A stretch of 64,000 nucleotides of DNA from Streptomyces glomeratus (GCF_021462825.1 NZ_JAKEEB010000006.1:248001-312000); one strand, 5' to 3'. Positions 7,509 through 16,981 are shown, counted from the first letter of the stretch. Notes: a model not told the origin generated them from the sequence alone. Numbers and translations: made by a program.

Positions 7509-8912
7509 TCAGTCGGCATGGCGCCAGTTCTCCGCGAGGTCGCCCCACAGGTATGCGGCGGTTTCGACGCCTTTGAGGAGCAGGTCGAGTTCCACCTTCT
7601 CGTTGGGGGCGTGCCAGCCGTCGGAGGGGATGGAGATGCCGAGGAACAGGACGGGTGCGCCGAGTACGTCCTGGAGGTCGGCGGCCGGTCCGGAGCCCCC
7701 TTCGCGGGTGAAGCGGACCGGCTGCTGGAAGGCGCGGCCCATGGCGCGTACGACGGATTGCAGGGCGGGGTGGTCGAGGGGGGTGAGGCAGGGGCGGGTG
7801 GCCGCACCGAAGGTGATCTCGTGCCGGATTCCGGTGGGCAGCTGGTCGGCGGCCCAGGTGCGGACGGCCTTCTCGATGTGGTCGGGGTCCTGTCCGGCGA
7901 CGAGCCGGAAGGAGAGTTTCACCGTGGCCGAGGACGGGATGATCGTCTTACTGCCGGGACCTTGGTAGCCGCCGCCGATGCCGTTGACCTCGGCGGTGGG
8001 GCGCGCCCAGATGCGCTCCAGGGTGGTGTAGCCGCTCTCGCCGTGGGTGGCGGTGGATCTGGCGGTGCGCAGCCACTGTTCCTCGTCGAAGGGGAGTTCG
8101 GCGAAGAGGGCCCGTTCGCGGTCGGTGAGGTCGGTGATGCCGTCGTAGAAGCCGGGGATGGCCACGCGGGCGTGCGGGTCGTGCAGGGCGGCGACCAGGC
8201 GGGCGGCCGCGGTGGCGGGGTTGGGGACTGCGCCGCCGAAGGAGCCGGAGTGGATGTCCTGGTCGGGGCCGTGGAGGACGATCTCGCATTCGGCGAGGCC
8301 GCGCATGCCCGTGCACACGGTGGGGGTGTCGGCGGACCACATGCCGGTGTCGGAGACGATCACGGCGTCGGCGGCGAGCCGGTCCGCGTGCTGTTCGACG
8401 AGAGTGCGGAAGTTCGGGGAGCCGGACTCCTCCTCGCCCTCGATGAGCAGTTTGAGGTGCACTGCGGGGGCGGTGCGGCCGGTGGCGGCGAGGTGGGCGC
8501 GGACGCCGAGTGTGTGGAAGAACACCTGGCCCTTGTCGTCGGCGGCCCCGCGCGCGTGGAGGCGGCCCTCGCGGATCACCGGTTCGAAGGGGTCGCTGTC
8601 CCAGCCGTCCTCGCGGGCGGCGGGCTGCACGTCGTGGTGGCCGTAGACGAGGACGGTGGGTGCCTGCGGGTCGTCGGCGGGCCACTCGGCGAAGACGGCG
8701 GGGGCACCGTCGGTCGGCCAGACCTCGGTGGTGGGGAAGCCCGTGTCGCGGAGCTTGGCGGCGAGCCATTCGGCGCTGCGCCGTACGTCTGCCGCGTGCC
8801 GGGGCTGGGCGGACACCGACGGGATGCGCAGCCACTCCGTGAGGTCGTCGAGGAAGGCGGCGCGGTGGCTGTCGATGTACGTGCGGACGGCACTGTCCGG
8901 GGTCTGGCTCAT
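7509..8912 (-). CDS. M20 family dipeptidase
   Basis: A 467-residue M20 metallopeptidase. Metal ligands are visible: H in Y-G-H-H-D-V-Q-P, D in G-A-A-D-D-K-G-Q, the catalytic/ligand pair in E-G-E-E-E-S-G-S, and a C-terminal H in G-W-H-A-P-N-E. These motifs and the length fit the DapE/carnosinase-like dipeptidases, cytosolic enzymes cleaving dipeptides. ATG 8912 starts at the conserved N terminus; the longer open frame to 9290 is antisense to the C-terminal part of the helicase gene and is not coding. It follows the AdnB-like gene by only 10 bases and may be co-transcribed with it. Confidence 0.9.
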   Translation of the reverse strand: MSQTPDSAVRTYIDSHRAAFLDDLTEWLRIPSVSAQPRHAADVRRSAEWLAAKLRDTGFPTTEVWPTDGAPAVFAEWPADDPQAPTVLVYGHHDVQPAAREDGWDSDPFEPVIREGRLHARGAADDKGQVFFHTLGVRAHLAATGRTAPAVHLKLLIEGEEESGSPNFRTLVEQHADRLAADAVIVSDTGMWSADTPTVCTGMRGLAECEIVLHGPDQDIHSGSFGGAVPNPATAAARLVAALHDPHARVAIPGFYDGITDLTDRERALFAELPFDEEQWLRTARSTATHGESGYTTLERIWARPTAEVNGIGGGYQGPGSKTIIPSSATVKLSFRLVAGQDPDHIEKAVRTWAADQLPTGIRHEITFGAATRPCLTPLDHPALQSVVRAMGRAFQQPVRFTREGGSGPAADLQDVLGAPVLFLGISIPSDGWHAPNEKVELDLLLKGVETAAYLWGDLAENWRHAD

Positions 8913-8922
8913 GCCGACGAGC

Positions 8923-11900
8923 CTATCGGCCCGCGCCGTCGTCCTGGTCCGCCGGTTCCCGGCCGGGGGGCTCCCCGAGCAGCAGCCGCTCGAGCGCGGC
9001 CCGGTCCGGGAGGCCCTCGGGGCGTACGACCTCGCCGCTGCGGACGTAGAGGAACGCGGCCTTGACGGTGTCCAGGGGAACGTTCTGCTGTTCGGCCCAG
9101 GCGAGCCGGTACAGGGCGAGCTGCAGCGGGTCGCCGGTGCGGGTGCGGCCGGTCTTCCAGTCGACGATCTCGTACGACGTCCCGTCGCCGTCGTCCGTGC
9201 GGTAGACGGCGTCGATGCGGCCGCGGACGACGCGTCCGGCGATGGCGAGCTGGAAGGGGGCTTCGACGCGGTAGGGGGTGCGCTGTGCATAGGGGGTGTG
9301 TTCGAAGGCGCCCTTGAGGGCCTCCAGGTCGCGTTCGTCGGCGATCTCGGCCTCGCTGCCGGGCAGCTCTTCGGGCTCCAGCATGGGCAGACGCAGTTCC
9401 TCGAAGCGCGCCTCGACCCAGGCGTGGAAGCGGGTGCCTCGGCGCGCCGCGGGTTGCGGGGGGCGGGGCATGGGGCGTGCGAGTTCCTGTGCGAGCCCGT
9501 CGGGGTCGGCGGCCAGCCGCAGTACCTGGGAGGCGGTCAGGGACGGCGGCAGGGGTACGTCGGTGACGGCCGTGCGGGCGCGCAGCAGTTCCCCGGTGAG
9601 GGCGTCCAGGTCGCGATCCCAGGAGGCGACGGTGCGGGTCTCCTCCGGGGTGAGCGCGGGGACGTCCTCGGCGGGGTGCCGGCGGGGGTGCGGGACGGCC
9701 GGGGTGCGGACGGCGGGGGGCACGCGCGTGTGAGGTGCGGCTGCCGGCGGGGCCGGCGGCCGGTGGCTCGTCCCGATGTCCGGCCGGTGGGGGTCTTCGT
9801 CGTCCGGTCCGTACGGGTCGGCGTCGGGACCGTACGCGTCGTCGTCCGGGTCGTACGTGTCGTCGTCCGGCCCGAGGCGATCTTCTTCGTCCGGCCCGTA
9901 CAGCTCTTCGTCGTCCGGTGGAGGCGGCCACTCCGGGTCGTCGTATGCGGAGGGGTCGTCGGCGGAGGGGCTGTGGGCGGAGACGCCGTGGGCGGCAGCG
10001 GTGTGGGGGGCGCCCGGCGACGTGACCTGCTCCAGGTGCGACAGGACGGTCTGGGCGGCGGCCCTGCGGCGGGCGAGTGCCGCCTCGTCGAGCGGCAGCG
10101 GCCATGCCTGGTCGGCGGCGGCCTCGTGCAGTGCCGGGTTCTCCTCGTCCTCTGCGGGCTCGTCGGCCCAGACCTCGATCTCGCCGTACCCGGCGGCGCA
10201 GTGGTCGTGGAGAGCCCGGAGGAAGGCGGAGGGCCCGCGGGGGCGTTTCTGCGACGGGCCCCACCAGTGGCCGGAGCCGAGCAGCAGGGAACGGGGGCGG
10301 GTGAAGGTGACGTAGCCGAGGCGGAGCTCCTCGGTGTGCTGGTGTTCCTTCATGGCCTCGTGGAAGGCCTTGATGCCCCGGGAGTCCCAGGATTCGACGT
10401 CCGGCAGGGTGTCGGCGTCCCCGCGCAGGGCGTGGGGCAGCACCTTGCCCTGGGCGGTCCACTTCTCGCGGCCCTGGCTGCTGGGGAAGGTGCCGGTGAC
10501 CAGTCCGGGGACGGCGACGACGTCCCACTCCAGGCCCTTGGACTTGTGCGCGGTGAGGACCTTGACGGTGTTCTCGCCGCCGGGCAGTGCGTTGTCGAGG
10601 CCCTTCTCGTACTGGGCGGCGGTGCGCAGGAAGCCGAGGAAGGCCAGCAGGGAGGCGTCTGGGTCGTTGGCGGCGAAGGACGCGGCGACGTCCAGGAAGT
10701 TCGACAGCGTCTCGCGGCGGCGGGCGGCCAGGGCGTGCGGGGAGGCGGACAGCTCGACCTCCAGGCCGGTGACGGCGAGCACGCGGTGCAGGACGTCCAT
10801 CAGCGGGTCGGCGAGGGAGCGGCGCAGTTCGCGCAGTTCGGTGGCGAGGCGGGCGAACCGTACGCGCGCGTCGGTGGAGAACGGCAGCCCGTCGTCCTCG
10901 CGACCGGCCTCCAGGGGCAGCTCCAGGAAGGTGTCGAGGGCGTCCGCGAGCGAGATCACCTCGGAGGGGTCCACGCCTTCGACGGCTGCGGCGAGCCGTC
11001 GGTCCGGGTCGTCGTCTCCCGCGCGTGCGTGGGAGACGAGGAGCCGGGCACGCCGGCCCAGGAGTGCGAGGTCGCGGGGGCCGATGCGCCAGCGCGGCCC
11101 GGTGAGCAGGCGGACCAGGGAGGCGTTGGCGCCGGGGTCCTGGAGGACTTCGCAGACCGCGACGAGGTCGGCGACCTCGGGCAGGTGCAGCAGTCCGGAC
11201 AGGCCCACCACCTCGACCGGGATGTCGCGGGCGACGAGCGCTCCCTGGATCTGGGCGAAGTCGGTCGCCGTGCGGCACAGGACCGCGATCTCGCCGGGCG
11301 CGGTGCCGGTGCGCACGAGGTGGGCGAGGGAGTCGGCGATCCAGTCGATCTCCTCGGCGTGGGTGCGCAGCAGGGCGCAGCGGACCTGTCCGTCGTGTTC
11401 GGCACCCGGGGCGGGGCGGAGGGCCTCCACGCCCGCGTGCATCGCGCGCAACGGCTCGGCGAGGCCGTTGGCGAGGTCGAGCAGGCGGCCGCCGCTGCGG
11501 CGGTTCTCGCTGAGGGCCTGGCGGGTGGCGGGGCGGCCGTCGGCGTGCGGGAAGTGCTCGGGGAAGTCGTCCAGGTTGGCGACGGACGCGCCGCGCCAGC
11601 CGTAGATCGCCTGGCAGGGGTCGCCGACGGCGGTCACGGGGTGGCCGGTGCCGCCGCCGAAGAGCCCGGCGAGCAGGACGCGCTGGGCCACCGAGGTGTC
11701 CTGGTACTCGTCGAGGAGGACGACGCGGTACTCGTCGCGCAGGATGCGGCCGACCTCGGGGAGGCGCGCGAGGGCCGCCGAGAGGGCGATCTGGTCGCCG
11801 AAGTCCAAGAGGTCGCGTTCGCGTTTGGCCGCGCGGTACCGACCGACCAGCTCGGCCAGGTCCCGGCGGGCGGCGGCCGTCTCGGGGACCTTGCGCAGGT

Positions 11901-12543
11901 CGGCGTTGGTGAGCCGGACGCGCTCCAGGGTGTGCAGCAGTGCGGCGTCGTGGGCGCGCAGCTCCTCCGGCCGTACGAGGTGTTCGGACAGTTCGGAGTC
12001 GAGGGTGAGGAGGTCGCTGACGAGGTCGGGGAAGGAGCGGGTGAGCGCCGGGTAGGGGCCGGGGGCCTCGCGCAGCACGCGCGCGGCGAGCTGGTAGCGG
12101 GTGGCGTCGGCGAGGAGCCGGGAGGCTGGTTCCAGGCCGATGCGCAGGCCGTGGTCGGTGAGCAGGCGGCCGGCGAAGGCGTGGTACGTGGAGATCACGG
12201 GTTCGCCGGGCGGGTTGTCGGGGTCGATGACGTCCGGGTCGGTGACGCCCGCCTTGACCAGTGCGGTGCGGACGCGCTCGGCGAGTTCACCGGCCGCCTT
12301 GTTGGTGAAGGTGAGGCCGAGGACCTGCTCGGGTGCGACCTGTCCGGTGCCCACCAGCCACACCACGCGGGCGGCCATCACCGTGGTCTTGCCCGATCCG
12401 GCTCCGGCCACGATCACCTGCGGGGCGGGCGGCGCGATGATGCAGGCCGTCTGCTCCGGGGTGAACGGGATGCCGAGGAGCTCTTTGAGCTGCTCGGGGT
12501 CGGTGATACGGGCGGGCACGTCGGAGAGGCTAGCGGGGGCCAC
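8923..12543 (-). CDS. adnB: AdnB-like UvrD-type helicase-nuclease subunit
   Basis: A 1206-residue fusion of an SF1A helicase and a RecB-type nuclease. Helicase motifs are Walker A A-G-A-G-S-G-K-T near residue 45, L-D-E-Y-Q-D-T, G-D-P-C-Q-A-I-Y-G-W-R-G and T-A-H-K-S-K-G-L-E-W. The C-terminal PD-(D/E)XK domain shows G-R-I-D-A-V-Y and I-V-D-W-K-T-G. In actinobacteria, AdnA and AdnB form a heterodimer that resects double-strand breaks; the motor with the intact Walker A is AdnB. Residues about 870-922 are an acidic insert rich in Y-G-P-D-D repeats not expected in the core enzyme. The partner gene lies 224 bases upstream. Confidence 0.88.
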   Translation of the reverse strand: MAPASLSDVPARITDPEQLKELLGIPFTPEQTACIIAPPAPQVIVAGAGSGKTTVMAARVVWLVGTGQVAPEQVLGLTFTNKAAGELAERVRTALVKAGVTDPDVIDPDNPPGEPVISTYHAFAGRLLTDHGLRIGLEPASRLLADATRYQLAARVLREAPGPYPALTRSFPDLVSDLLTLDSELSEHLVRPEELRAHDAALLHTLERVRLTNADLRKVPETAAARRDLAELVGRYRAAKRERDLLDFGDQIALSAALARLPEVGRILRDEYRVVLLDEYQDTSVAQRVLLAGLFGGGTGHPVTAVGDPCQAIYGWRGASVANLDDFPEHFPHADGRPATRQALSENRRSGGRLLDLANGLAEPLRAMHAGVEALRPAPGAEHDGQVRCALLRTHAEEIDWIADSLAHLVRTGTAPGEIAVLCRTATDFAQIQGALVARDIPVEVVGLSGLLHLPEVADLVAVCEVLQDPGANASLVRLLTGPRWRIGPRDLALLGRRARLLVSHARAGDDDPDRRLAAAVEGVDPSEVISLADALDTFLELPLEAGREDDGLPFSTDARVRFARLATELRELRRSLADPLMDVLHRVLAVTGLEVELSASPHALAARRRETLSNFLDVAASFAANDPDASLLAFLGFLRTAAQYEKGLDNALPGGENTVKVLTAHKSKGLEWDVVAVPGLVTGTFPSSQGREKWTAQGKVLPHALRGDADTLPDVESWDSRGIKAFHEAMKEHQHTEELRLGYVTFTRPRSLLLGSGHWWGPSQKRPRGPSAFLRALHDHCAAGYGEIEVWADEPAEDEENPALHEAAADQAWPLPLDEAALARRRAAAQTVLSHLEQVTSPGAPHTAAAHGVSAHSPSADDPSAYDDPEWPPPPDDEELYGPDEEDRLGPDDDTYDPDDDAYGPDADPYGPDDEDPHRPDIGTSHRPPAPPAAAPHTRVPPAVRTPAVPHPRRHPAEDVPALTPEETRTVASWDRDLDALTGELLRARTAVTDVPLPPSLTASQVLRLAADPDGLAQELARPMPRPPQPAARRGTRFHAWVEARFEELRLPMLEPEELPGSEAEIADERDLEALKGAFEHTPYAQRTPYRVEAPFQLAIAGRVVRGRIDAVYRTDDGDGTSYEIVDWKTGRTRTGDPLQLALYRLAWAEQQNVPLDTVKAAFLYVRSGEVVRPEGLPDRAALERLLLGEPPGREPADQDDGAGR

Positions 12544-12655
12544 TGACAGCGGGCGCCGGATCGTCGGCCGGGGCTGGAGAAGCGCTGGTCGGCGCGCCTG
12601 GTGCCGTGTGTCACACCGCGGTACTCGTGCATGCGCTCACTGTTGCGATAATCAG

Positions 12656-12731
12656 CCACTGTTCCGGTAGTCGGCCACTGTGCCGGTAGTCGGTAGTCGG
12701 TAGTCGGTAGTCGGCCACTGTGCCGGTACCC
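12656..12731. repeat. Short tandem repeats between the adn genes
   Basis: The 224-base gap between the helicase genes holds a seven-base repeat GGTAGTC (four perfect tandem copies and flanking singles) inside two copies of a longer unit containing GGCCACTGTGCCGGTA. Just beyond, the seven-base unit CGGCCTC is tandem three times (about 12741-12765). No gene is seen here. Confidence 0.85.
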
Positions 12732-12767
12732 GCTCACCTTTCCGGCCTCCGGCCTCCGGCCTCCGGC

Positions 12768-15700
12768 TCAGTCCACGACGTGGCGGCCCTCGGGCCGTGC
12801 GCTGCACGAGGCGCGGAAGGCGCAGTGGGTGCAGTGCTGCCCGGCGGCCGGGGAGAACCGTTCGTCGAGGACCTTGCCCGCGGCGGTGGCCAGCAGCTCG
12901 CCGGCCCACTGCCCGTCGAGGGGCTCCTGCGCCTGCACCTTGGGCAGGCCGTCGCCGCCGTCCTTCTTGGCTGCGCCCTGACGCAGCTGGACGAGCTCGG
13001 CGCCGCCCGGTTCGGGCCGCCGGCCGTCGAAGGCGTCGTCGACGGCGCCCTCGCGCACGGCCAGCTGGTAGACGGCGAGCTGCGGATGGCGGGCCACCTC
13101 GGCGGCGCTGGGCGTCTGCTTGCCGGTCTTGAAGTCGACGACGTAGGCGCGGCCCTCGCCGTCCGTCTCGACACGGTCCATCGAGCCGCGGACACGGACC
13201 TGGTAGTCGCCCGCCTCGAGGGTGACGTCGAAGTCGTGCTCGCTGGCCACCGGGGTGCGCCCGGCGCGGACGCCGTTGGAGTCGACGTGCCACTTCAGGA
13301 AGCGTTCGAGCGCCACGCGCGCGTGGTGCTTCTCCTGCTCGGACTTCCACGGCGCGTCGAAGGCGAGCGCGTTCCACACCGAGTCGAGGCGTTCCATGAG
13401 GACGTCGAGGTCGGCGGGGGTGCGTCCGGAGGCGACCTCGTCGGCGAGGACGTGCACCACGTTGCCGAAGCCCTGGGCGGCCGTCGCTGGTGCGTCCGCT
13501 TTCACCTCGCGCCCGAGGAACCACTGCAAGGCACAGGTGTTCGCGAGCTGGTCGAGCGCACTGCCGGAGAGCACCACGGGGTGGTCGCGGTCGCGCAGCG
13601 GCACCTTGCTCTCGGTCTGGTCCCACATGCCCCACCAGCGGTAGGGGTGCGCGGAGGGCACGAGGGGCCGGCCGTCGTCGTCCGTGAGCGCGGCGAGCCG
13701 GGCCAGCCGCCGGGCGGCGGCGTCCCTGAGGACGTCGGAAGCGCTCGGGTCGACGGTGGTGGCGCGCAGTTCGGCGACGAGAGCGGCGACGGACAGCGGG
13801 CGACGCGGGCGGCCGGTCACGTCCCTGGGTTCGGCACCGAGTTCGGTGAGGAAGCGGGAGGGCTGGTCGCCGTCGTCGGCGGGAGCCTTGACCGCGGTCA
13901 CGACCAGGCGTTCACGCGCGCGTGTGCAGGCGACGTAGAACAGTCGGCGTTCCTCCGCCAGCAGTGCGCCGGGGGTGAGGGGTTCGGCGAGTCCGTCGCG
14001 GCCGATGCGGTCGGCCTCCAGCAGGGAGCCTCGGCGGCGCAGGTCGGGCCACAGGCCTTCCTGGACCCCGGCGACGACGACCAGGCGCCACTGGAGGCCC
14101 TTGGAGCGGTGCGCGGTCATCAGGCGTACGGCGTCGGGGCGTACGGCCCGGCGGGTCAGCGTGTCGGCGGCGATGTCCTGGGCCTCGATCTCCTCCAGGA
14201 AGTTGAGGGCGCCCCGGCCGCCGGTGCGCTCCTCGGCGCGCGCCGCGGTCGCGAACAGGGCGCATACGGCGTCGAGGTCGCGGTCCGCGTTGCGGCCTGC
14301 GGCACCGCCGCGCCGGGAGGCGCTCTCCAGTCGCTTGGGCCATGGGGTGCCGTCCCACAGTTCCCACAGGGCCTCCTCGGCCGTGCCGCCGCCCGCGAGC
14401 CGTTCACGTGCCTTCCGGAGCAGCGCGCCCAGGCGCTGGGCTCCGCGCGCGTACGCGGGGTCGTGCGCCACCAGACGCTCCGGTTCGGCCAGGGCCCGCG
14501 CGAGCAGCTGGTCGGAGGGCGGCGGTACGGGGTTGCCGGCGGCCCGCTCCTCCTCGCGCAGGGCACGGCCCAGGCGCCGCAGGTCGGCGGCGTCCATCCC
14601 GGCCAGGGGGGAGGTGAGCAGGGTGAGCGCGGTCTCGGTGTCGAGCCAGGGCTCGGGAGGCGTCTCGTCGTGTGCGGCCTCACCGGTGCCGTGATCGGTG
14701 TACGCGGCGCCCTGCGCGTCCCCGTCGGACTGGGGACGGGCGTGCGTACCGTGATCGGTGTACGCGGCGCCCTGCGCGTCCCCGCCGGACTGTGGACGGG
14801 CGTGCGTGCCGGGGTCGATGTGCCCGGCTTCCGCCCGGGCCACCGCGCGCAGTGCCGTCAGCAGGGGTGTCACGGCCGGCTCGTGACGCAGCGGCAGGTC
14901 GTCTCCGTCGATGTCGAGAGGGACTCCGGCGGCGGTGAGGGTGCGGCGGACCGTCGGGATGCTGCGGGCTCCGGCGCGTACGAGAACGGCCATCTCGCGC
15001 CAGGGGACGCCGTCCTCCAGGTGTGCCCGGCGCAGGATGTCCGCGATGTTGTCCAGTTCCGTACCGGGCGTGGGGTACGTGTAGACCTCGACGCGGCCCC
15101 CGTCCCGAACCGCCGCGAGTTCCCGGTGGGCGCGCACCTTGTCCGCCGGGAGGCGGGTGAGCGGCATGCGCTGGGTCAGCAGCCGGGTGGCGGCGAGAAG
15201 AGTGGCGCCGGAGCGACGGGACGTCCGCAGGACGTGCACGGGCGCGGGGGTGCCGTCCGGGCGGGGGAAGGTGCTCGGGAAGTCCAGGATGCCGCCCACG
15301 TCGGCGCCCCGGAACGCGTAGATCGACTGGTCGGGGTCGCCGAAGGCCACCAGGGTCCTCCCGCCGCCCGCGAGGGCCCGCAGCAGCCGGACCTGCGCCG
15401 GGTCGGTGTCCTGGTACTCGTCCACGTAGATCGCGTCGTACCGGGCGGCCAGCCGCGAGGCGACCTCGGGGCGGCGGGCCAGCAGCACGGCGCGGTGGAC
15501 CAGCTCCGCGTAGTCGATGACTCCCTGGAGGTCGAGGACGTCCAGGTACTCGGCGAGGAACGCGGAGGCGGCCTCCCAGTCGGGGCGGCCTATGCGCCGG
15601 GCGAAGCGGCGCAGGGCCCCGGGGCCCAGGCCGAGTTCACGGCTGCGGGCCAGCACGGCGCGCACCTCGTCGGCGAAGCCGCGTGTGGTGAGGCAGGCGC

Positions 15701-16220
15701 GGAGTTCGTCGGGCCAGCGCACATGCGCGAGGCCGAGGCGCTCGAGGTCGGGCTGCCCGGCGAGCAGCTCGCGCACGGCCACGTCCTGCTCGGGACCGGA
15801 CAGCAGCCGCAGGGGCTCGACGAAGAGGTCGCTGTCCTGGTGGGCGCGGACCAGGGCGTAGCAGAACGAGTGGAACGTGGTGGCCTGCGGTGCGTGTGCC
15901 GTGCCCGTGCGCAGCGCCATGCGGTCCCGCAGGTCGACGGCGGCCTTTCGGCTGAAGGTCAGCACCAGGATGCGTTCCGCGTCACCGCCGCGGGCGATCC
16001 GGGCGGCCACGGACTCCACGAGCGTGGTCGTCTTGCCGGTGCCCGGGCCCGCGAGGACGAGCAGGGGGCCGGCCCGGTGGTCAACCACGTCGCGCTGCGT
16101 TGCGTCCAGTCGAGGGGGATCCACCCGGACGGGCGGGGTACGCACCAGTCGGTAAGCGCCACGGCTCCCCTGCCGCACCTCGGGGTGCGGCAGGCGCCTG
16201 GTGGAGGAAGAGGAGCTCAC
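12768..16220 (-). CDS. adnA: AdnA-like helicase-nuclease subunit with Fe-S nuclease
   Basis: An 1150-residue UvrD-type protein: A-G-P-G-T-G-K-T (about residue 57), V-D-E-Y-Q-D-T, G-D-P-D-Q-S-I-Y-A-F-R-G, T-A-H-R-S-K-G-L-Q-W and A-C-T-R-A-R-E-R. The C-terminal nuclease shows V-V-D-F-K-T-G and four cysteines (one in N-T-C-A-L-Q-W-F, three in C-T-H-C-A-F-R-A-S-C) typical of the 4Fe-4S-stapled AddB/AdnA nuclease. It is the likely partner of the downstream AdnB-like gene; the A/B assignment follows the mycobacterial order and is less certain than the family. A 60-base in-frame duplication lies at 14688-14807. Confidence 0.87.
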   Translation of the reverse strand: MSSSSSTRRLPHPEVRQGSRGAYRLVRTPPVRVDPPRLDATQRDVVDHRAGPLLVLAGPGTGKTTTLVESVAARIARGGDAERILVLTFSRKAAVDLRDRMALRTGTAHAPQATTFHSFCYALVRAHQDSDLFVEPLRLLSGPEQDVAVRELLAGQPDLERLGLAHVRWPDELRACLTTRGFADEVRAVLARSRELGLGPGALRRFARRIGRPDWEAASAFLAEYLDVLDLQGVIDYAELVHRAVLLARRPEVASRLAARYDAIYVDEYQDTDPAQVRLLRALAGGGRTLVAFGDPDQSIYAFRGADVGGILDFPSTFPRPDGTPAPVHVLRTSRRSGATLLAATRLLTQRMPLTRLPADKVRAHRELAAVRDGGRVEVYTYPTPGTELDNIADILRRAHLEDGVPWREMAVLVRAGARSIPTVRRTLTAAGVPLDIDGDDLPLRHEPAVTPLLTALRAVARAEAGHIDPGTHARPQSGGDAQGAAYTDHGTHARPQSDGDAQGAAYTDHGTGEAAHDETPPEPWLDTETALTLLTSPLAGMDAADLRRLGRALREEERAAGNPVPPPSDQLLARALAEPERLVAHDPAYARGAQRLGALLRKARERLAGGGTAEEALWELWDGTPWPKRLESASRRGGAAGRNADRDLDAVCALFATAARAEERTGGRGALNFLEEIEAQDIAADTLTRRAVRPDAVRLMTAHRSKGLQWRLVVVAGVQEGLWPDLRRRGSLLEADRIGRDGLAEPLTPGALLAEERRLFYVACTRARERLVVTAVKAPADDGDQPSRFLTELGAEPRDVTGRPRRPLSVAALVAELRATTVDPSASDVLRDAAARRLARLAALTDDDGRPLVPSAHPYRWWGMWDQTESKVPLRDRDHPVVLSGSALDQLANTCALQWFLGREVKADAPATAAQGFGNVVHVLADEVASGRTPADLDVLMERLDSVWNALAFDAPWKSEQEKHHARVALERFLKWHVDSNGVRAGRTPVASEHDFDVTLEAGDYQVRVRGSMDRVETDGEGRAYVVDFKTGKQTPSAAEVARHPQLAVYQLAVREGAVDDAFDGRRPEPGGAELVQLRQGAAKKDGGDGLPKVQAQEPLDGQWAGELLATAAGKVLDERFSPAAGQHCTHCAFRASCSARPEGRHVVD
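14688..14807 (-). repeat. 60-bp tandem duplication inside adnA
   Basis: Two 60-base copies (14688-14747 and 14748-14807) differ at only a few bases. In frame they encode two 20-residue copies containing G-T-H-A-R-P-Q-S and D-A-Q-G-A-A-Y-T-D-H, in the linker between helicase subdomains. Confidence 0.9.
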
Positions 16221-16420
16221 GTGGTTCGCCGGTCCTGGTGGTCGTGCTCGGACTTATCGCTGTCGGCGCGGGGCGCCGTCGTCGGGGGGTGGTGGTCGGG
16301 CCGCGGGTGGCGGAGCCACCGGGCGGGGACGGCGGTGGCCGTGGGATGAGGGGGACGCGCGCCGTTGACGCTACGCCCGGGAAGGTTGCGGAAGCAGGCC
16401 TTCGCCCTGTTCCCGAAGGT

Positions 16421-16501
16421 CCCTGGGGTCATCCTGTTGCCGAACGCCCCTGGGGTCACCCTGTTGCCGGAGGCCCCTGGCGTCACTCTGTTCCCGATGG
16501 A
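16421..16501. repeat. Three 27-bp tandem repeats upstream of adnA
   Basis: Copies at 16421-16447, 16448-16474 and 16475-16501 share CCCTGGGGTCA-C-CTGTTGCCG, with a partial fourth copy at 16406-16420. They lie in the 395-base gap (16221-16615) between adnA and the alkyltransferase-like gene. A minus-strand frame through them would encode T-P-G-A-x-G-N-R repeats, but I see no convincing gene there. Apart from the repeats and possible promoters, I see nothing else in the gap. Confidence 0.85.
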
Positions 16502-16615
16502 CCCTCCGATCCCCGCAGTCCCTCATTGCACGAACGTACGACATGTCACGGACGTGCCGCGCTTCCCCCGTACGGGCCACGGCTTCCCCTCAGGCGCCTC
16601 CGATGCCGGAAGCTG

Positions 16616-16981
16616 TCAGGTGTGACCTTTCGCGCATTCGTCGCCGTCCCATCGCGCCCGCTTCATGTCCACGCGCGGCAGATGCCCCTCGGACGCGCGG
16701 CCGGCCTCCCGCAAGGGGGTGCCCTCCTGCCGGTAGTGGCCGAGGGCGTCCAGTTCGTGGCCGGGAAGAAGCACTCCGTCGGCACGGACCACGCGCCACC
16801 AGGGGACCGCTCCCCCGTAGAGGGCCATCACACGGCCCACCTGGCGCGGGCCACCCTCCTCCAGCCACTCGGCCACGTCCCCGTACGTCATGACGCGCCC
16901 CGGCGGGATGCGTTCGGCCAGGTCAAGGACCCGTTCCGCGTATTCCGGCAGGGCGTCCACCGGAGGGCTCTGCTCGCTCAT
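16616..16981 (-). CDS. Alkyltransferase-like protein (Atl, MGMT fold)
   Basis: A 121-residue MGMT-family DNA-binding domain with R-V-M-T-Y-G-D-V-A and the active-site loop V-P-W-W-R-V-V (60-65). The alkyl-accepting Cys of MGMT (P-C-H-R) is replaced by Trp, so this is an alkyltransferase-like protein: it should bind and flag O6-alkylguanine for nucleotide excision repair, not reverse the damage. ATG 16981 follows GGGGCGG; an in-frame ATG three codons upstream (16990) is also possible. The much longer open frame on this strand is antisense to the next gene. Confidence 0.88.
   Translation of the reverse strand: MSEQSPPVDALPEYAERVLDLAERIPPGRVMTYGDVAEWLEEGGPRQVGRVMALYGGAVPWWRVVRADGVLLPGHELDALGHYRQEGTPLREAGRASEGHLPRVDMKRARWDGDECAKGHT

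Noticed and set aside
8656..12546. 1296-codon plus-strand frame opposite adnB
   Set aside because: It has no start signal and runs antisense to a clearly conserved helicase; its Gly/Val/Ala composition is the complement of that gene.
16217..16486. 89-residue protein built of T-P-G-A-x-G-N-R repeats upstream of adnA
   Set aside because: No SD or codon bias, and the frame overlaps the adnA start; more likely repeat DNA.
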